Part shown: piece by piece, positions 6,483-14,517 of the stretch | Numbering within the stretch: the stretch's first letter is position 1 | Layout of the letters: every line of letters starts with the position of its first letter | Source of the DNA: SURF-33 sp964598885 | Lineage (GTDB): Bacteria > Desulfobacterota > Desulfobacteria > Desulfobacterales > Desulfosalsimonadaceae | Length of the DNA stretch: 20,132 nt | NCBI GenBank assembly: GCA_964598885.1 | Contig: CAZRES010000052.1 | Span: forward strand, 1-20,132 | Reading direction: 5' to 3' | Position numbers and translations under genes: made by a program | The notes under the pieces: model-generated | Databases searched by the model: none | Seen by the model: only the letters and a program-made list of their open reading frames with translations | What the model was told of the DNA's origin: nothing

Positions 6483-8738
6483 TCAGTCCTTATAATAATT
6501 CCGATACCGTTCTGAAAAGTATCCATAGGTTCCGGGTCCGTAGTAAGATTGCTTGCGGGTATCTACCTGCGTGAGCACAATCCCCTTGGCCGGCAAATTG
6601 AGGATTTCGATCTGGCGCATGGCTGCGCGCACGGTTTCCCGGGGTGTTTCCGCCCACCGGACGACAAAGATAAGCTCATCCACGGATTGAGCGAGACTCC
6701 AGGCATCCGTCACTCCCATCAAGGGCGGGGTGTCGATAATGATCAGATCGTATATGTCGGAGGCATTCTGAATCAATCGGATCATGCGCTTGGAGCCAAG
6801 CAGATCGGAAGCATTGGGCGTTTTCCCCTTGCCGCAGAGAACGTGTAAACCGGTTTTGGGATCGGGTGTAACGGCGGAGCGCAGGCTTGCCTTGCCGGTC
6901 AGCACTTCTTCCAGCCATGATTCAGGTTCTAAATCCAGCATTTTGGCAATACGTGGTCGTCGCAGGTCGCCATCGATCAGCAATACTTTTGCTCCGGCCA
7001 TGGCCGCCACACGGCCGAGTGTGGCGCAAAACGTGGTTTTCCCCTCCGCCGGAAGGGAAGACGCCACCATGACGGTTTTTGGAGGATGGTCAACGTTGGA
7101 GAGTTGAATGGCGGCCCGCACTCCTCTTATGGCCTCGGCCATTTGGGACAGCGGTTTTTCCACCACGTAGTCCACCGGGGATTTTTTACGCTTACGCAAT
7201 AACGGCGTCATTCCCAGAACGGAAAGACCGGTTGCCTGCTCCACTTGTTCACTCTGGCGGAAGCCCCGGTCCAGGACTTCGAGCAGAAAAGCGCTCATCA
7301 ATCCGAGCATCAGTCCGATAAGTCCGCCGACAATCATAATGCGTCTTTTATCCGGATGGGACGGGCTCCCCGGCGGGTCCGCGTAGCTGATGACGCGCAC
7401 GTCCGGCCGATGCAATTCTTCCTGTTCGCTGGATATTTGAAATTTGGACAAAAAGTTTTCATACAATGTCCGGGTCACTTCGGCCTGACGTTCCAGTTCG
7501 GCCAGTTCCACCTCGGTCCGAAGGCTGCGGCTGGTCTGGTTTTTCAACTCATTTAAAGAAGACAGCAGAGCTTCTTCCTTTGCCTTGGCTACAGCGACCT
7601 CATTTGCCAGAATCTCAAGAACGCGCCGGGATTCCTCTTTGATTTTACTGGTAACCTCATTTAATTCCGATGCCAGCTTCAGCATTTCGGGGTGACGGGG
7701 TCCATAACGGCTGCTCAGTTCAACCTGCCGGCGGCGAAGGTCCGATTCCTGCGCTCTGAGGTCCTTGAGTTCCGTTGACCCCTTTATGTCGAGGTTTTCC
7801 AAAATGTTTTCACTGGCTAAGTTGTTTTTGGCCCATTGATGCCGGGCTTCAGCCTGGCTGCGCTCTATTCTCGCCATTACCAGTTGAGCATTGAGTTCAC
7901 CGGTATGCTGTTCCAGAAGCGTGGCGCCTCTCGTCCGAACCAGATTCCCCTGTTCCTTAAGTTTTTGAACGGCCAACTCGGCGGCATGGACTTCCTGGCG
8001 CAGTTCGTGAAGTCTTTCCGACAGCCATTCGTTTGCCTCGCGGGTAGCCTCGAACTTGCTTTCAAGCTGATCCATTTTATATGCATCCGCCACGGCATTA
8101 ACGATTTCGGCGGCTTTTTCCGGATCCGAAAAAGTAAAAGATAATCTGATGGAGTAGGACGTTTCAGCTTTTTCAGCGCTCAATCCACCGGCAATGGCGC
8201 CGGCGATTTTTTTGCGCAGCTGCGTCGTCCGCCCGGCAGGGTCAGCAACAGGTTGGGGGCGGGGTTGTATTTCAGGTTCTGCTTCGGGCTTGCCGGGTAA
8301 AAAACGCCTGATCCACTCACGGGCTTCGGTCAACGCGCTCTTTTTGGGTGCAGGTTTTAAATCCGGGTTGAACAAGGGGTCATTGATCAGGTCCAGCTTG
8401 TCCACCACACGCATAAGAAAAGGGCGGGACCGGATGATGTCCATTTCACTTTCAATGATCCAGGGAGTTGATGCGCCGGATATGGTCATGGTTTCAAACT
8501 GGTGTGTCCATGGCCTGCGCCAATCCACCATAAGTTGGGTGCCGGCAGTGTAAAGAACGGGTTGCCGGGAAACATACAGCATGGAAGCTGCAAGCGTTAA
8601 CAGAAAAACGCTTAAAATAACCAGTTTCCGGCGATTCAATTTGCGCATCAATGCCCGGAGATCAAATTCATCGTCGGGCGGAAGTATATGGGATTCCAAA
8701 GAATGCTGGTTGTGATGATTTTCGCTGGTCGGGTTCAT
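6483..8738 (-). CDS. Wzz/Wzc-like chain-length determinant fused to tyrosine autokinase
   Basis: 751 residues. Residues about 25-130 form the Wzz-type N-terminal domain with a first membrane helix (about 38-56). A long coiled-coil region follows, then a segment with TRTLYENFLSKFQ typical of GNVR domains, and a second membrane helix (about 468-490). The cytosolic BY-kinase follows: Walker A SSLPAEGKTT (about 560), A' LLIDGDLRRP (586-595), Walker B IIIDTPP (about 671), and a C-terminal tail with seven tyrosines (residues 735-749), the usual autophosphorylation cluster. In Wzx/Wzy-type systems it controls chain length and works with Wza in export. Domains are fused as in proteobacterial Wzc. Its ATG directly follows the TAA of the Wza-like gene (TAAATG), with GGAG further upstream. 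It pairs with the Wza-like gene and perhaps with the following phosphatase. Confidence 0.95.
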   Translation of the reverse strand: MNPTSENHHNQHSLESHILPPDDEFDLRALMRKLNRRKLVILSVFLLTLAASMLYVSRQPVLYTAGTQLMVDWRRPWTHQFETMTISGASTPWIIESEMDIIRSRPFLMRVVDKLDLINDPLFNPDLKPAPKKSALTEAREWIRRFLPGKPEAEPEIQPRPQPVADPAGRTTQLRKKIAGAIAGGLSAEKAETSYSIRLSFTFSDPEKAAEIVNAVADAYKMDQLESKFEATREANEWLSERLHELRQEVHAAELAVQKLKEQGNLVRTRGATLLEQHTGELNAQLVMARIERSQAEARHQWAKNNLASENILENLDIKGSTELKDLRAQESDLRRRQVELSSRYGPRHPEMLKLASELNEVTSKIKEESRRVLEILANEVAVAKAKEEALLSSLNELKNQTSRSLRTEVELAELERQAEVTRTLYENFLSKFQISSEQEELHRPDVRVISYADPPGSPSHPDKRRIMIVGGLIGLMLGLMSAFLLEVLDRGFRQSEQVEQATGLSVLGMTPLLRKRKKSPVDYVVEKPLSQMAEAIRGVRAAIQLSNVDHPPKTVMVASSLPAEGKTTFCATLGRVAAMAGAKVLLIDGDLRRPRIAKMLDLEPESWLEEVLTGKASLRSAVTPDPKTGLHVLCGKGKTPNASDLLGSKRMIRLIQNASDIYDLIIIDTPPLMGVTDAWSLAQSVDELIFVVRWAETPRETVRAAMRQIEILNLPAKGIVLTQVDTRKQSYYGPGTYGYFSERYRNYYKD

Positions 8739-9320
8739 TTAGAAAAAACGCTCCGGGATTCGAATGACGTCTCCGGGCAGGACCGGAGTAATGCTGGGAT
8801 CTTTTGTGAGAATGGGTTCTGCTTCGCCGGCTCTGACGATTTCAGCCCGACCGTGACGGGCGCGAGGGGTGTATCCGCCGGCCATGGCAACGCCATAGAG
8901 AACCGTCATGCCGTTGACATAAGGATATTTTCCGGGGCTGCGCACTTCTCCGAGAATATAGAATGGTCGGTAATTGAGCATTTCAATGCTCACGCGCGGG
9001 TCAACGAGATAGCCGTCCTTGAATGCGGTAGTCACTGCCTCTTCAAATTCACGAAGACTCAAGCCGACGGCCTCAAGTTCTCCAACCAGGGGAAGGGAAA
9101 CCAGCCCTGAGCCATCCACCTCGTACTCGCCGGAAAGATCCGGTTCACCATAAACCGTGATTTTGAAGCGATCCCCGGAGCCGAGGCGGTATACGACAGA
9201 ATCGTTGTTTTCTTCATTTTCTTCGGCATGGATCGTTCCACATGCCAGGCAACAGAGCATCCAGAATATGAAAAGGCGGCTCATGTGTTTCAGAACCGCC
9301 CTGAAAGCAGTTGATCTCAT
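8739..9320 (-). CDS. Wza-like polysaccharide export protein
   Basis: 193 residues. An N-terminal hydrophobic segment (LFIFWMLCCLACGTIHA) is followed by YRLGSGDRFKITVYGEPDLSG, the start of the polysaccharide export domain, then an SLBB-like region with FYILGEVRSPGKYPYVNGMTV. It is a short member with one SLBB unit and no C-terminal membrane helix, so it probably forms a periplasmic/outer-membrane export ring together with another barrel. A lipobox is not convincing (CLAC), so SPase I cleavage after GTIHA seems as likely. Starts at 9320 and at an internal ATG (9284) are both possible; the latter has AGGGCGG eleven bases ahead and would place the signal peptide right at the N-terminus. The gene abuts the Wzc-like kinase and follows the beta-barrel gene by 40 bases. 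Confidence 0.92.
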   Translation of the reverse strand: MRSTAFRAVLKHMSRLFIFWMLCCLACGTIHAEENEENNDSVVYRLGSGDRFKITVYGEPDLSGEYEVDGSGLVSLPLVGELEAVGLSLREFEEAVTTAFKDGYLVDPRVSIEMLNYRPFYILGEVRSPGKYPYVNGMTVLYGVAMAGGYTPRARHGRAEIVRAGEAEPILTKDPSITPVLPGDVIRIPERFF

Positions 9321-9360
9321 GAATTTACTTTTTATAGCCTTAAAATAATGTTGGTGATTG

Positions 9361-10626
9361 TCAGAATGCAGCGGTAATCGAAACGGTTATCTGATTGGCG
9401 GCATAGTCTCTTTCATTTTCATATTCGAAGCGGTCGGAGCCGTTTCTTTCAATATATTTATACCCCAGATTCGCGGTGAGATTACGGTTCATTCTGTAAG
9501 AGATGACAGGATTGATGATGTAATATTTATCGGTAATATCAATCCCCTCGTAGTCGTGATGGTTATAGCTGAGTCCCAGCGAACCCGTAAGATGGCGCAG
9601 GAAAGCATGCCGGATTGTCAGGTCCGACATAGTGGCGACGTTGCCGGAAGCGCCGGCCTGATTGGTTTCATCAACGGTCCGCTGAACGCTTGCGCGAAGG
9701 GAAGTCAGGCGGGTCACATCCCATGTAATCCCCAGTCCGTACCAGATGCTGGAAATGTCTTCGCGGTTGTCAAAATCGTATTCCTGGCTCATATATCCGC
9801 CCCAGACATCGCCGGTTACAATTCCGCCCATATATATTTTTGTGCCGGCGCCGATGCGGTATCCGTCGGAATCCCGTTGGGCCTCATCTTTTTTATCATA
9901 CCGCCGCCAGTTGTAATCGGCTTTGATAAACGGCTGGACATCGTGCATCCATTCATAGCCCACCCGGAGGTTGACATCATAGGAATTGTAATCCCGAATA
10001 TCCTGACTCAGCGTGGTTCCGTCCATCAGATCCACATCTTTATAGAAATAACCGGCCGCCCCGCCTCCGGTATCAATGGTAAAGCGGCCCGATTCATGGT
10101 GAAACGATCCGTCCGCGCTTAAGCGCTCATATCGCCCGGGCTCCTCCCATGCTTCCAACGCCTCGGGACTGCCGCGATCTTCATAATAATGTTCATATCC
10201 GGTTTTGAGTTCAAAATAACTGGTTCGCAGCATATTGAGCCTGCCCCCGGCCAGAACGTGCGCATTCAGATAGTTTTCATCGCTTTCATCCAGATGAAAA
10301 CCTTTCTTAAGGCCGGCATCCAGCTTCAGGCTGTGGCATGACCACGTGCTTAAGGCCATGACGCGGGGAGCGATGGTGGCGATCCAATCGGACACCTTGT
10401 CGTGTTTGGTGGCATACACGTTATCGTTGTAGGTCGTTCCCGCCGTTAAGGTGGGGAAAACCATGAAAGCGCCCGCGGGAATGCCAAGGTCCGGGCGAGG
10501 TTCAAAAACCGGCGCCATGACGCCGCCGCCGTAATCGATTGATTCCGCAAAACATGGTCTGGTTGAGGTTGCCGCCAATAATAAAAACAGCAACACCATC
10601 ATAACAGGGAAAACCCGTCTATTCAT
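9361..10626 (-). CDS. Outer-membrane beta-barrel protein of polysaccharide locus
   Basis: 421 residues. A signal peptide (VMMVLLFLLLAATSTRPCFA) leads into a long series of alternating strands rich in Tyr, Asp and Asn, ending ITVSITAAF; a terminal Phe after alternating hydrophobics is the usual signal for outer-membrane insertion. The phrase FPTLTAGTTYNDNVYAT near residue 55 is typical of a beta-barrel family found in export loci, including the PEP-CTERM/exosortase-associated group; no exosortase is seen in this window. I infer that it passes or anchors the polysaccharide together with the Wza-like protein, which lacks its own membrane helix. The start is the second ATG of MIMNRR: a G-rich AGGGG site (10633-10640) is six bases from it but touches the first. 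Confidence in the barrel is high, in the export role moderate. Confidence 0.87.
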   Translation of the reverse strand: MNRRVFPVMMVLLFLLLAATSTRPCFAESIDYGGGVMAPVFEPRPDLGIPAGAFMVFPTLTAGTTYNDNVYATKHDKVSDWIATIAPRVMALSTWSCHSLKLDAGLKKGFHLDESDENYLNAHVLAGGRLNMLRTSYFELKTGYEHYYEDRGSPEALEAWEEPGRYERLSADGSFHHESGRFTIDTGGGAAGYFYKDVDLMDGTTLSQDIRDYNSYDVNLRVGYEWMHDVQPFIKADYNWRRYDKKDEAQRDSDGYRIGAGTKIYMGGIVTGDVWGGYMSQEYDFDNREDISSIWYGLGITWDVTRLTSLRASVQRTVDETNQAGASGNVATMSDLTIRHAFLRHLTGSLGLSYNHHDYEGIDITDKYYIINPVISYRMNRNLTANLGYKYIERNGSDRFEYENERDYAANQITVSITAAF

Positions 10627-10632
10627 TATCAT

Positions 10633-10640
10633 CCCCCCCT
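10633..10640 (-). promoter_or_regulatory. Ribosome binding site AGGGGGGG of the beta-barrel gene
   Basis: The run lies directly against the ATG at 10630-10632 and six bases before the ATG at 10624-10626. Spacing favours the second ATG as the true start. Confidence 0.6.
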
Positions 10641-10679
10641 ATTGACTCGTTTTATCATTTGTAGATGCGCGCAGTTTTT

Positions 10680-11138
10680 TTATCGAGGTCTTATCGGGCT
10701 GGGCTCGTCTCTCGCCGGTTTCGTCACGGGCATGGTTTCCAACCGGACCGCGGTTTCAAAAACGTCCTGACAAACGTGGATGTCCAGTGCCCCCTCCGGC
10801 GCTCCATCCATGGCGGCGAGGCAGATTTCATCAAGGTTTTCAGGATACAAGCGGACGGCCGCGGCGACGATTTCTTCCACGGCATCGGGCCTGGCCGCCG
10901 ACGCCGCCCGGACGATGGCCGCCACGCGGCCGGGATATTCGGTTGCGGCTTTTTCAACGGCTTCGGCAAGTTCTGTCGGTGTTGCCGTCAAAAGCGTGGT
11001 GCCGTCCGGCAGAAATTCGGCGATAAGATCATTGGGATCAACTAGATCCTGAGCCAAAATCGTTCCGCCGACCGCAAGAGTGATCGTTAGGATCCCCGCC
11101 AGACAGAGCATTGAGGTGATCGATTTGCGGTAACGCAT
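10680..11138 (-). CDS. Exported protein with four tandem 15-residue helical repeats
   Basis: 152 residues. A signal peptide (basic MRYRK, hydrophobic core, probably cut after ILAQ) precedes a region of four back-to-back 15-residue units at residues 57-71, 72-86, 87-101 and 102-116. In all four, position 8 is Ala and position 13 is Pro, for example VAAIVRAASAARPDA and VEEIVAAAVRLYPEN. The units should form short helix pairs in a small solenoid. A Pro/Arg-rich tail ends the protein. Start support is excellent: AAGGAGG lies five bases before the ATG and a good promoter lies upstream. It is the first gene of the export half, 47 bases before the beta-barrel. The function is unknown; a periplasmic scaffold or adaptor is a guess. 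I do not recognise a named family. Confidence 0.83.
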   Translation of the reverse strand: MRYRKSITSMLCLAGILTITLAVGGTILAQDLVDPNDLIAEFLPDGTTLLTATPTELAEAVEKAATEYPGRVAAIVRAASAARPDAVEEIVAAAVRLYPENLDEICLAAMDGAPEGALDIHVCQDVFETAVRLETMPVTKPARDEPSPIRPR

Positions 11139-11143
11139 GGGAA

Positions 11144-11150
11144 CCTCCTT
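11144..11150 (-). promoter_or_regulatory. Strong ribosome binding site AAGGAGG of the exported repeat protein
   Basis: AAGGAGG lies five bases before the ATG at 11136-11138. It is the best Shine-Dalgarno site I noticed in the window. Confidence 0.85.
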
Positions 11151-11231
11151 AACTCATATACTAAGGTTGGAAATAGTGAAACGTTCGAATCTCACCATTC
11201 AGAAATCATCTAAATTAAAGTTTTGATTAAC

Positions 11232-11260
11232 TTATAATTTATAATTATTTATAATGTCAA
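11232..11260 (-). promoter_or_regulatory. Sigma70-type promoter of the export operon
   Basis: On the minus strand TTGACA (11255-11260) is separated by 17 bases from TTATAA (11232-11237), in an AT-rich stretch of the 139-base gap between the WecA-like gene and the exported repeat protein. About 90 bases of leader would lie before the start codon. It divides the locus into a synthesis unit and an export unit, and the tight spacing downstream suggests the export transcript could run on into the peptide cluster. Confidence 0.7.
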
Positions 11261-11277
11261 ATATAAAAGCTTTTTTT

Positions 11278-12738
11278 TTATTTTTGGTGAATGTTCGGAA
11301 GAACACCGGTGATGTTTCTTCGCAAATGTTCCATTCGCCGCAATGTGTAATGCGATAAGGGTTCTTTACGCAAATCCTTAAAAAGAATCAGTTTTCCATA
11401 GGGCTGTTTTTGTTTGCCGCTGACCAGGGGAAGCTCCATGCGCATTAAAAATGTCGGGGTTGTGTCCGAAGGGTCATACCCCTGCCGGATCCAGTGCATG
11501 CTTCCGTGACCTTTAATGTGGAGTAACGCCTGATCAAGATCCATTTTGATCAGGGCTTTGCCTGTCAGTTCCCAGAGTTCATCGATATTCTGAGCTTTAG
11601 CTATTAACATCTGAATGTCTAAAAAACTGCGTTGTTCCTGACCAAATCCCGCGGCATCCGTGATATCGCGAAGCCAGCCGCCGACTTTTTCCGATGTGAA
11701 ATAGTCCAGGTATCCCAGCTTGCGTATCGTCACCACTCCCACCGCCCCTAAAAACAAAAGCAGAATCGCGGCTCGCTCACTGCTCATATGGACCATGAAA
11801 AGGGCGGCCACTCCAAGCAAAATGGTCGCTCCGTAACAGATGGTTACTGCCTTGCGGGTCGTCATTCCCATGGCAAGCAACCGATAGTGGAAGTGCCCCC
11901 GATCCGGCCGGAACATGGAGCGCCCTCTTATGAACCGGCGAACCGGCGCCAGCAGGGTGTCAAAAATCGGCAGCCCGAGAGCAACCAGCGGAATAACGAA
12001 CGCCACCGCGGTCTGTCCCTTTATAAAGCCCATGATGCTCAGCGATGCCATCAGGTAGCCTAAAAAGTAGCTGCCGCCGTCACCCATGAATATGGTGGCC
12101 GGGTTGAAATTATATCGCAGAAATCCAAGACACGAGCCGGCTACCATGGACAGCCAGAGCGCCACGATATAATTTCCGTTCATGATGCAAAGCATCATCA
12201 ATACCAGGGATGCGAAAAAAACAATGCCTCCGGCCAGTCCATCGAGACCGTCGACAAGGTTGATGGCGTTGATGATTATCAGAAACCAGAACATGGTCAC
12301 CGGCAGACTCAACCAGCCCAGGTCAAGAGCGCCGCCTACCGGCCACGCAATGGTTCGGATGCAGATATCCCCGAGACCGCAGGCGACAGCGGTTGCGGCG
12401 ATCTGTCCGAATAATTTCACCCATGGGTTGAGGGAGCGCAGATCATCCAGAATGCCGATGCTGAAAATCAGGCCGGCGCCCAGGAGAAAATAAATGATAT
12501 TTTCTTCCATATCGATGCTCGCCGGCATAAATTCGCTGAAATATACCGCTGTTGCCAAAGAGAGGATAAATGAGGTAAACAGGGCAAGGCCGCCCAGTCG
12601 CGGGACGGGCTGATCATGCCGTTTCCGCTGTGAAGGCATGTCCATCAGTTTATAGCGAATGGCCAGATCCCGTATCAATGGCGTGAGAATCAGAGCCAGA
12701 AAAAACGAGAAAAAGAAAAAAAACAGAATTGTTTTCAT
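11278..12738 (-). CDS. WecA/TagO-like polyprenyl-phosphate sugar-1-phosphate transferase
   Basis: 486 residues, a polytopic membrane enzyme that moves a HexNAc-1-phosphate from a UDP-sugar to undecaprenyl phosphate, the first step of repeat-unit assembly. Family motifs are complete: DDLRSL (98-103), NLVDGLDGLAGG (160-171), FMGDGGS (217-223) and RGHFHYRL (280-287). The core ends near residue 340. A further 140 or so residues form a soluble C-terminal extension (GFGQEQRSFLDIQMLIAKAQ and onward) with a loose GAF/sensor look; the usual WecA or TagO is about 350-370 residues. The extension may bind a regulator or a partner, but no motif proves this. The gene follows the WecG-like gene by 17 bases with a poor ribosome site. 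The sugar (GlcNAc or other) is not decided by sequence. Confidence 0.94.
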   Translation of the reverse strand: MKTILFFFFFSFFLALILTPLIRDLAIRYKLMDMPSQRKRHDQPVPRLGGLALFTSFILSLATAVYFSEFMPASIDMEENIIYFLLGAGLIFSIGILDDLRSLNPWVKLFGQIAATAVACGLGDICIRTIAWPVGGALDLGWLSLPVTMFWFLIIINAINLVDGLDGLAGGIVFFASLVLMMLCIMNGNYIVALWLSMVAGSCLGFLRYNFNPATIFMGDGGSYFLGYLMASLSIMGFIKGQTAVAFVIPLVALGLPIFDTLLAPVRRFIRGRSMFRPDRGHFHYRLLAMGMTTRKAVTICYGATILLGVAALFMVHMSSERAAILLLFLGAVGVVTIRKLGYLDYFTSEKVGGWLRDITDAAGFGQEQRSFLDIQMLIAKAQNIDELWELTGKALIKMDLDQALLHIKGHGSMHWIRQGYDPSDTTPTFLMRMELPLVSGKQKQPYGKLILFKDLRKEPLSHYTLRRMEHLRRNITGVLPNIHQK

Positions 12739-12755
12739 ACAGGAGCGGTATTCCT

Positions 12756-13598
12756 TTATCTGGTGCGGCGTTTAGCCTGCCAATTCCTTTGCGCCACGAT
12801 CCTCAGAAGCATAATCAAAAACAAAGGGGTTGAAATAAAATTTCGACGCCAGAGCCTTCCGGGTTCCCTTAACAAGCGGGGCAGCCACTCAAGGCCCATC
12901 TCTTGCCACACGACGGAAGATCGGCGGACCCGTCCGGTGTAGAAATCAAAGACCGCTCCCACGGCGGCGGCAAATTTAACATCAAGCTCATGGGCGTGGG
13001 CGCAGAGCCATTTTTCCTGTTTGGGCGCGGTCATGCCTACCCACAGCACATCCGCACGGGCCGCGTTTACGGCCTTCAGCATGGCGGTGGTATCCGCCGC
13101 TGAAAAATCTGTTTTAAAGGGTGGAGAATAAGTGCCGGCGACCGTCACATTGGGATAATCACGGGCCATCCGGATTTTTATGGCGGATAAGGTTTCCTCC
13201 GCGGCGCCCAGAAAAAAAATCCGGAACCCGCCCATCTCATTCATGGCATGGTTTAATCCGTGAAACATATCGCTTCCGGTTATCCGTTGGCGGATACGGC
13301 CCCCCAATACCCGGGACGCAAGAACAATGCCGGCCCCATCGGGTATGAGCCAGTCTGCCGTATCCAACGCTTCGGCAAATACCGGATCGGATCTGGAAAG
13401 CACATAGGAATGGGGATTCAGACAGGCCATTACGCGGCAAGGAGTTTGAGCGGCAAAACCGTTCCCGATGGTTTTTAAAATGATATCCACGCAAGCGGCC
13501 GTATCCAGGGCGACTACGCGGCAACCCATGATATCTTTAGTGGCAATGTTAATTGATGATTCCATCCAGTGTTTTTCTTTTGAAATGGCGCGGCTCAC
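12756..13598 (-). CDS. WecG/TagA/CpsF-family glycosyltransferase (GT26)
   Basis: 280 residues. Family blocks: CLNPHSYVLSRSDPVFAEAL (about 59-78), DWLIPDGAGIV (82-92), RITGSDMF (105-112), VGMTAPKQEKWL and AAVGAVFDFYTGRV. These enzymes add a second sugar, often ManNAc or ManNAcA, to a lipid-linked GlcNAc, which fits the WecA-like gene right after it. They are membrane-associated through a C-terminal basic/hydrophobic region; here LEWLPRLLREPGRLWRRN and a hydrophobic stretch end the protein. The frame starts at a GTG overlapping the previous stop as GTGA; an ATG twelve codons in (13563-13565) is an equal alternative and neither has a clear ribosome site. The family call is secure; the donor sugar is inferred. 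Confidence 0.94.
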   Translation of the reverse strand: MSRAISKEKHWMESSINIATKDIMGCRVVALDTAACVDIILKTIGNGFAAQTPCRVMACLNPHSYVLSRSDPVFAEALDTADWLIPDGAGIVLASRVLGGRIRQRITGSDMFHGLNHAMNEMGGFRIFFLGAAEETLSAIKIRMARDYPNVTVAGTYSPPFKTDFSAADTTAMLKAVNAARADVLWVGMTAPKQEKWLCAHAHELDVKFAAAVGAVFDFYTGRVRRSSVVWQEMGLEWLPRLLREPGRLWRRNFISTPLFLIMLLRIVAQRNWQAKRRTR

Positions 13599-14515
13599 GG
13601 TTGATGACGGCGCAGGTCGTTTATCAGGCGATCGGTCACCAGCGCATTGCCGGTTTTGTTGAGGTGGCGCAAATCATAGAATAATTCATGACGGTGCTGA
13701 TAGTCCTGATTGTAATCCAGAAAAACCACGTTATCATTTTCCCGGGCCATATCGATGAATATCTGAAGCACCGTTTCCTGAGTTTCAGGATCAATCCTGT
13801 TTAATACATCCGCCACCGGGATAAACGTCAGAAAAACATCTATACCGTGATGAGTCAGAAAATCAATAGTTGTTAAAAAACAGGTCCTGGCCTCGGAATT
13901 GATCCGGATTTTGCGATCCTGTTCCCTTTCGATGAACCCGGCAAGGTTTTCCACCCGCATTCGCGTACTTTTTTTATTTTCAACCTTTCCCAGCAGCCCC
14001 CGCAAGGAGATGTTGAGCGTCTGATCCCTGAAACGGGCCGTCCGGATCAGTTTCGAGGTGAAATATTCCTGCCATGTCGCTTCCTGCCGAAGATATTCCG
14101 ACATGGCGGGATCATCGATATACGGCAAAAACAGCGTATAGGAAGCCGAACTCAGACCGGCGGTGTCAAACAACCGGGGATCGACGTCATATATCACCTT
14201 TTCAACCGAAGGCTGCCGACCTATGAATTGCCGCACCATCCAGAACCGGTCCAGCGTATTGGCCCCGGCCAGGGCATATTTTGCCACCGGCGTCCCGAGT
14301 TCTTTTTCCATTCTTTCGGCATCGATGCCCAGCACGGTATGGGAATGCCCCACGCATAAAATTTTGGCCGGTTTATTGAGCCCATAATAACGATCCAGGC
14401 CGGATTTGAGAACATGAAAGATGGTGAGGTCGCCAATAAAAAAGAGAACGAGTATAACTATAATAGAAAGTTTTGGGTTTTGGGTTTTAAGTTTTGAGTT
14501 GAGAGGTTTTGCCAT
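13595..14515 (-). CDS. Membrane-anchored SGNH-like protein, partner of the MBOAT acyltransferase
   Basis: 306 residues. One membrane helix (about 17-35) is followed by CVGHSHT (54-60), a variant of the SGNH block I with Ser58, and DLRHLN near the C-terminus (281-286), the Asp-x-x-His block. Such proteins pair with MBOAT enzymes (as AlgX/AlgJ with AlgI, or DltD with DltB) and act outside the inner membrane in O-acetylation of the polymer. The N-terminus is odd: residues about 5-17 (LNSKLKTQNPKLS) are encoded by a heptad repeat array rather than by ordinary coding sequence, so the original start was probably nearer the helix. The ATG lies two bases after the TAG of the four-helix-bundle gene and has no ribosome site, so translation probably depends on coupling. 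Glycan acyl transfer is inferred from context. Confidence 0.82.
   Translation of the reverse strand: MAKPLNSKLKTQNPKLSIIVILVLFFIGDLTIFHVLKSGLDRYYGLNKPAKILCVGHSHTVLGIDAERMEKELGTPVAKYALAGANTLDRFWMVRQFIGRQPSVEKVIYDVDPRLFDTAGLSSASYTLFLPYIDDPAMSEYLRQEATWQEYFTSKLIRTARFRDQTLNISLRGLLGKVENKKSTRMRVENLAGFIEREQDRKIRINSEARTCFLTTIDFLTHHGIDVFLTFIPVADVLNRIDPETQETVLQIFIDMARENDNVVFLDYNQDYQHRHELFYDLRHLNKTGNALVTDRLINDLRRHQP
14471..14498. repeat. Heptad repeat array, left of the four-helix-bundle gene
   Basis: Four contiguous 7-bp units on the plus strand: TTTTGGG, TTTTGGG, TTTTAAG, TTTTGAG, followed by degenerate copies to about 14510. Read on the minus strand it is the same CYCAAAA type as the other two arrays, so it is inverted with respect to them. 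It lies inside the 5' end of the SGNH-like gene. Confidence 0.85.
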
Positions 14516-14517
14516 TG

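Noticed and set aside
9358..10122. 254-codon open frame on the plus strand
   Set aside because: It lies entirely opposite the well-supported beta-barrel gene, shows no family motif and has no ribosome site; it is an antisense shadow.
11262..11277. Possible intrinsic terminator after the WecA-like gene (AAAAGCTTTT with T-run)
   Set aside because: The palindrome has only five AT-rich pairs and no GC stem, so it would not terminate reliably.
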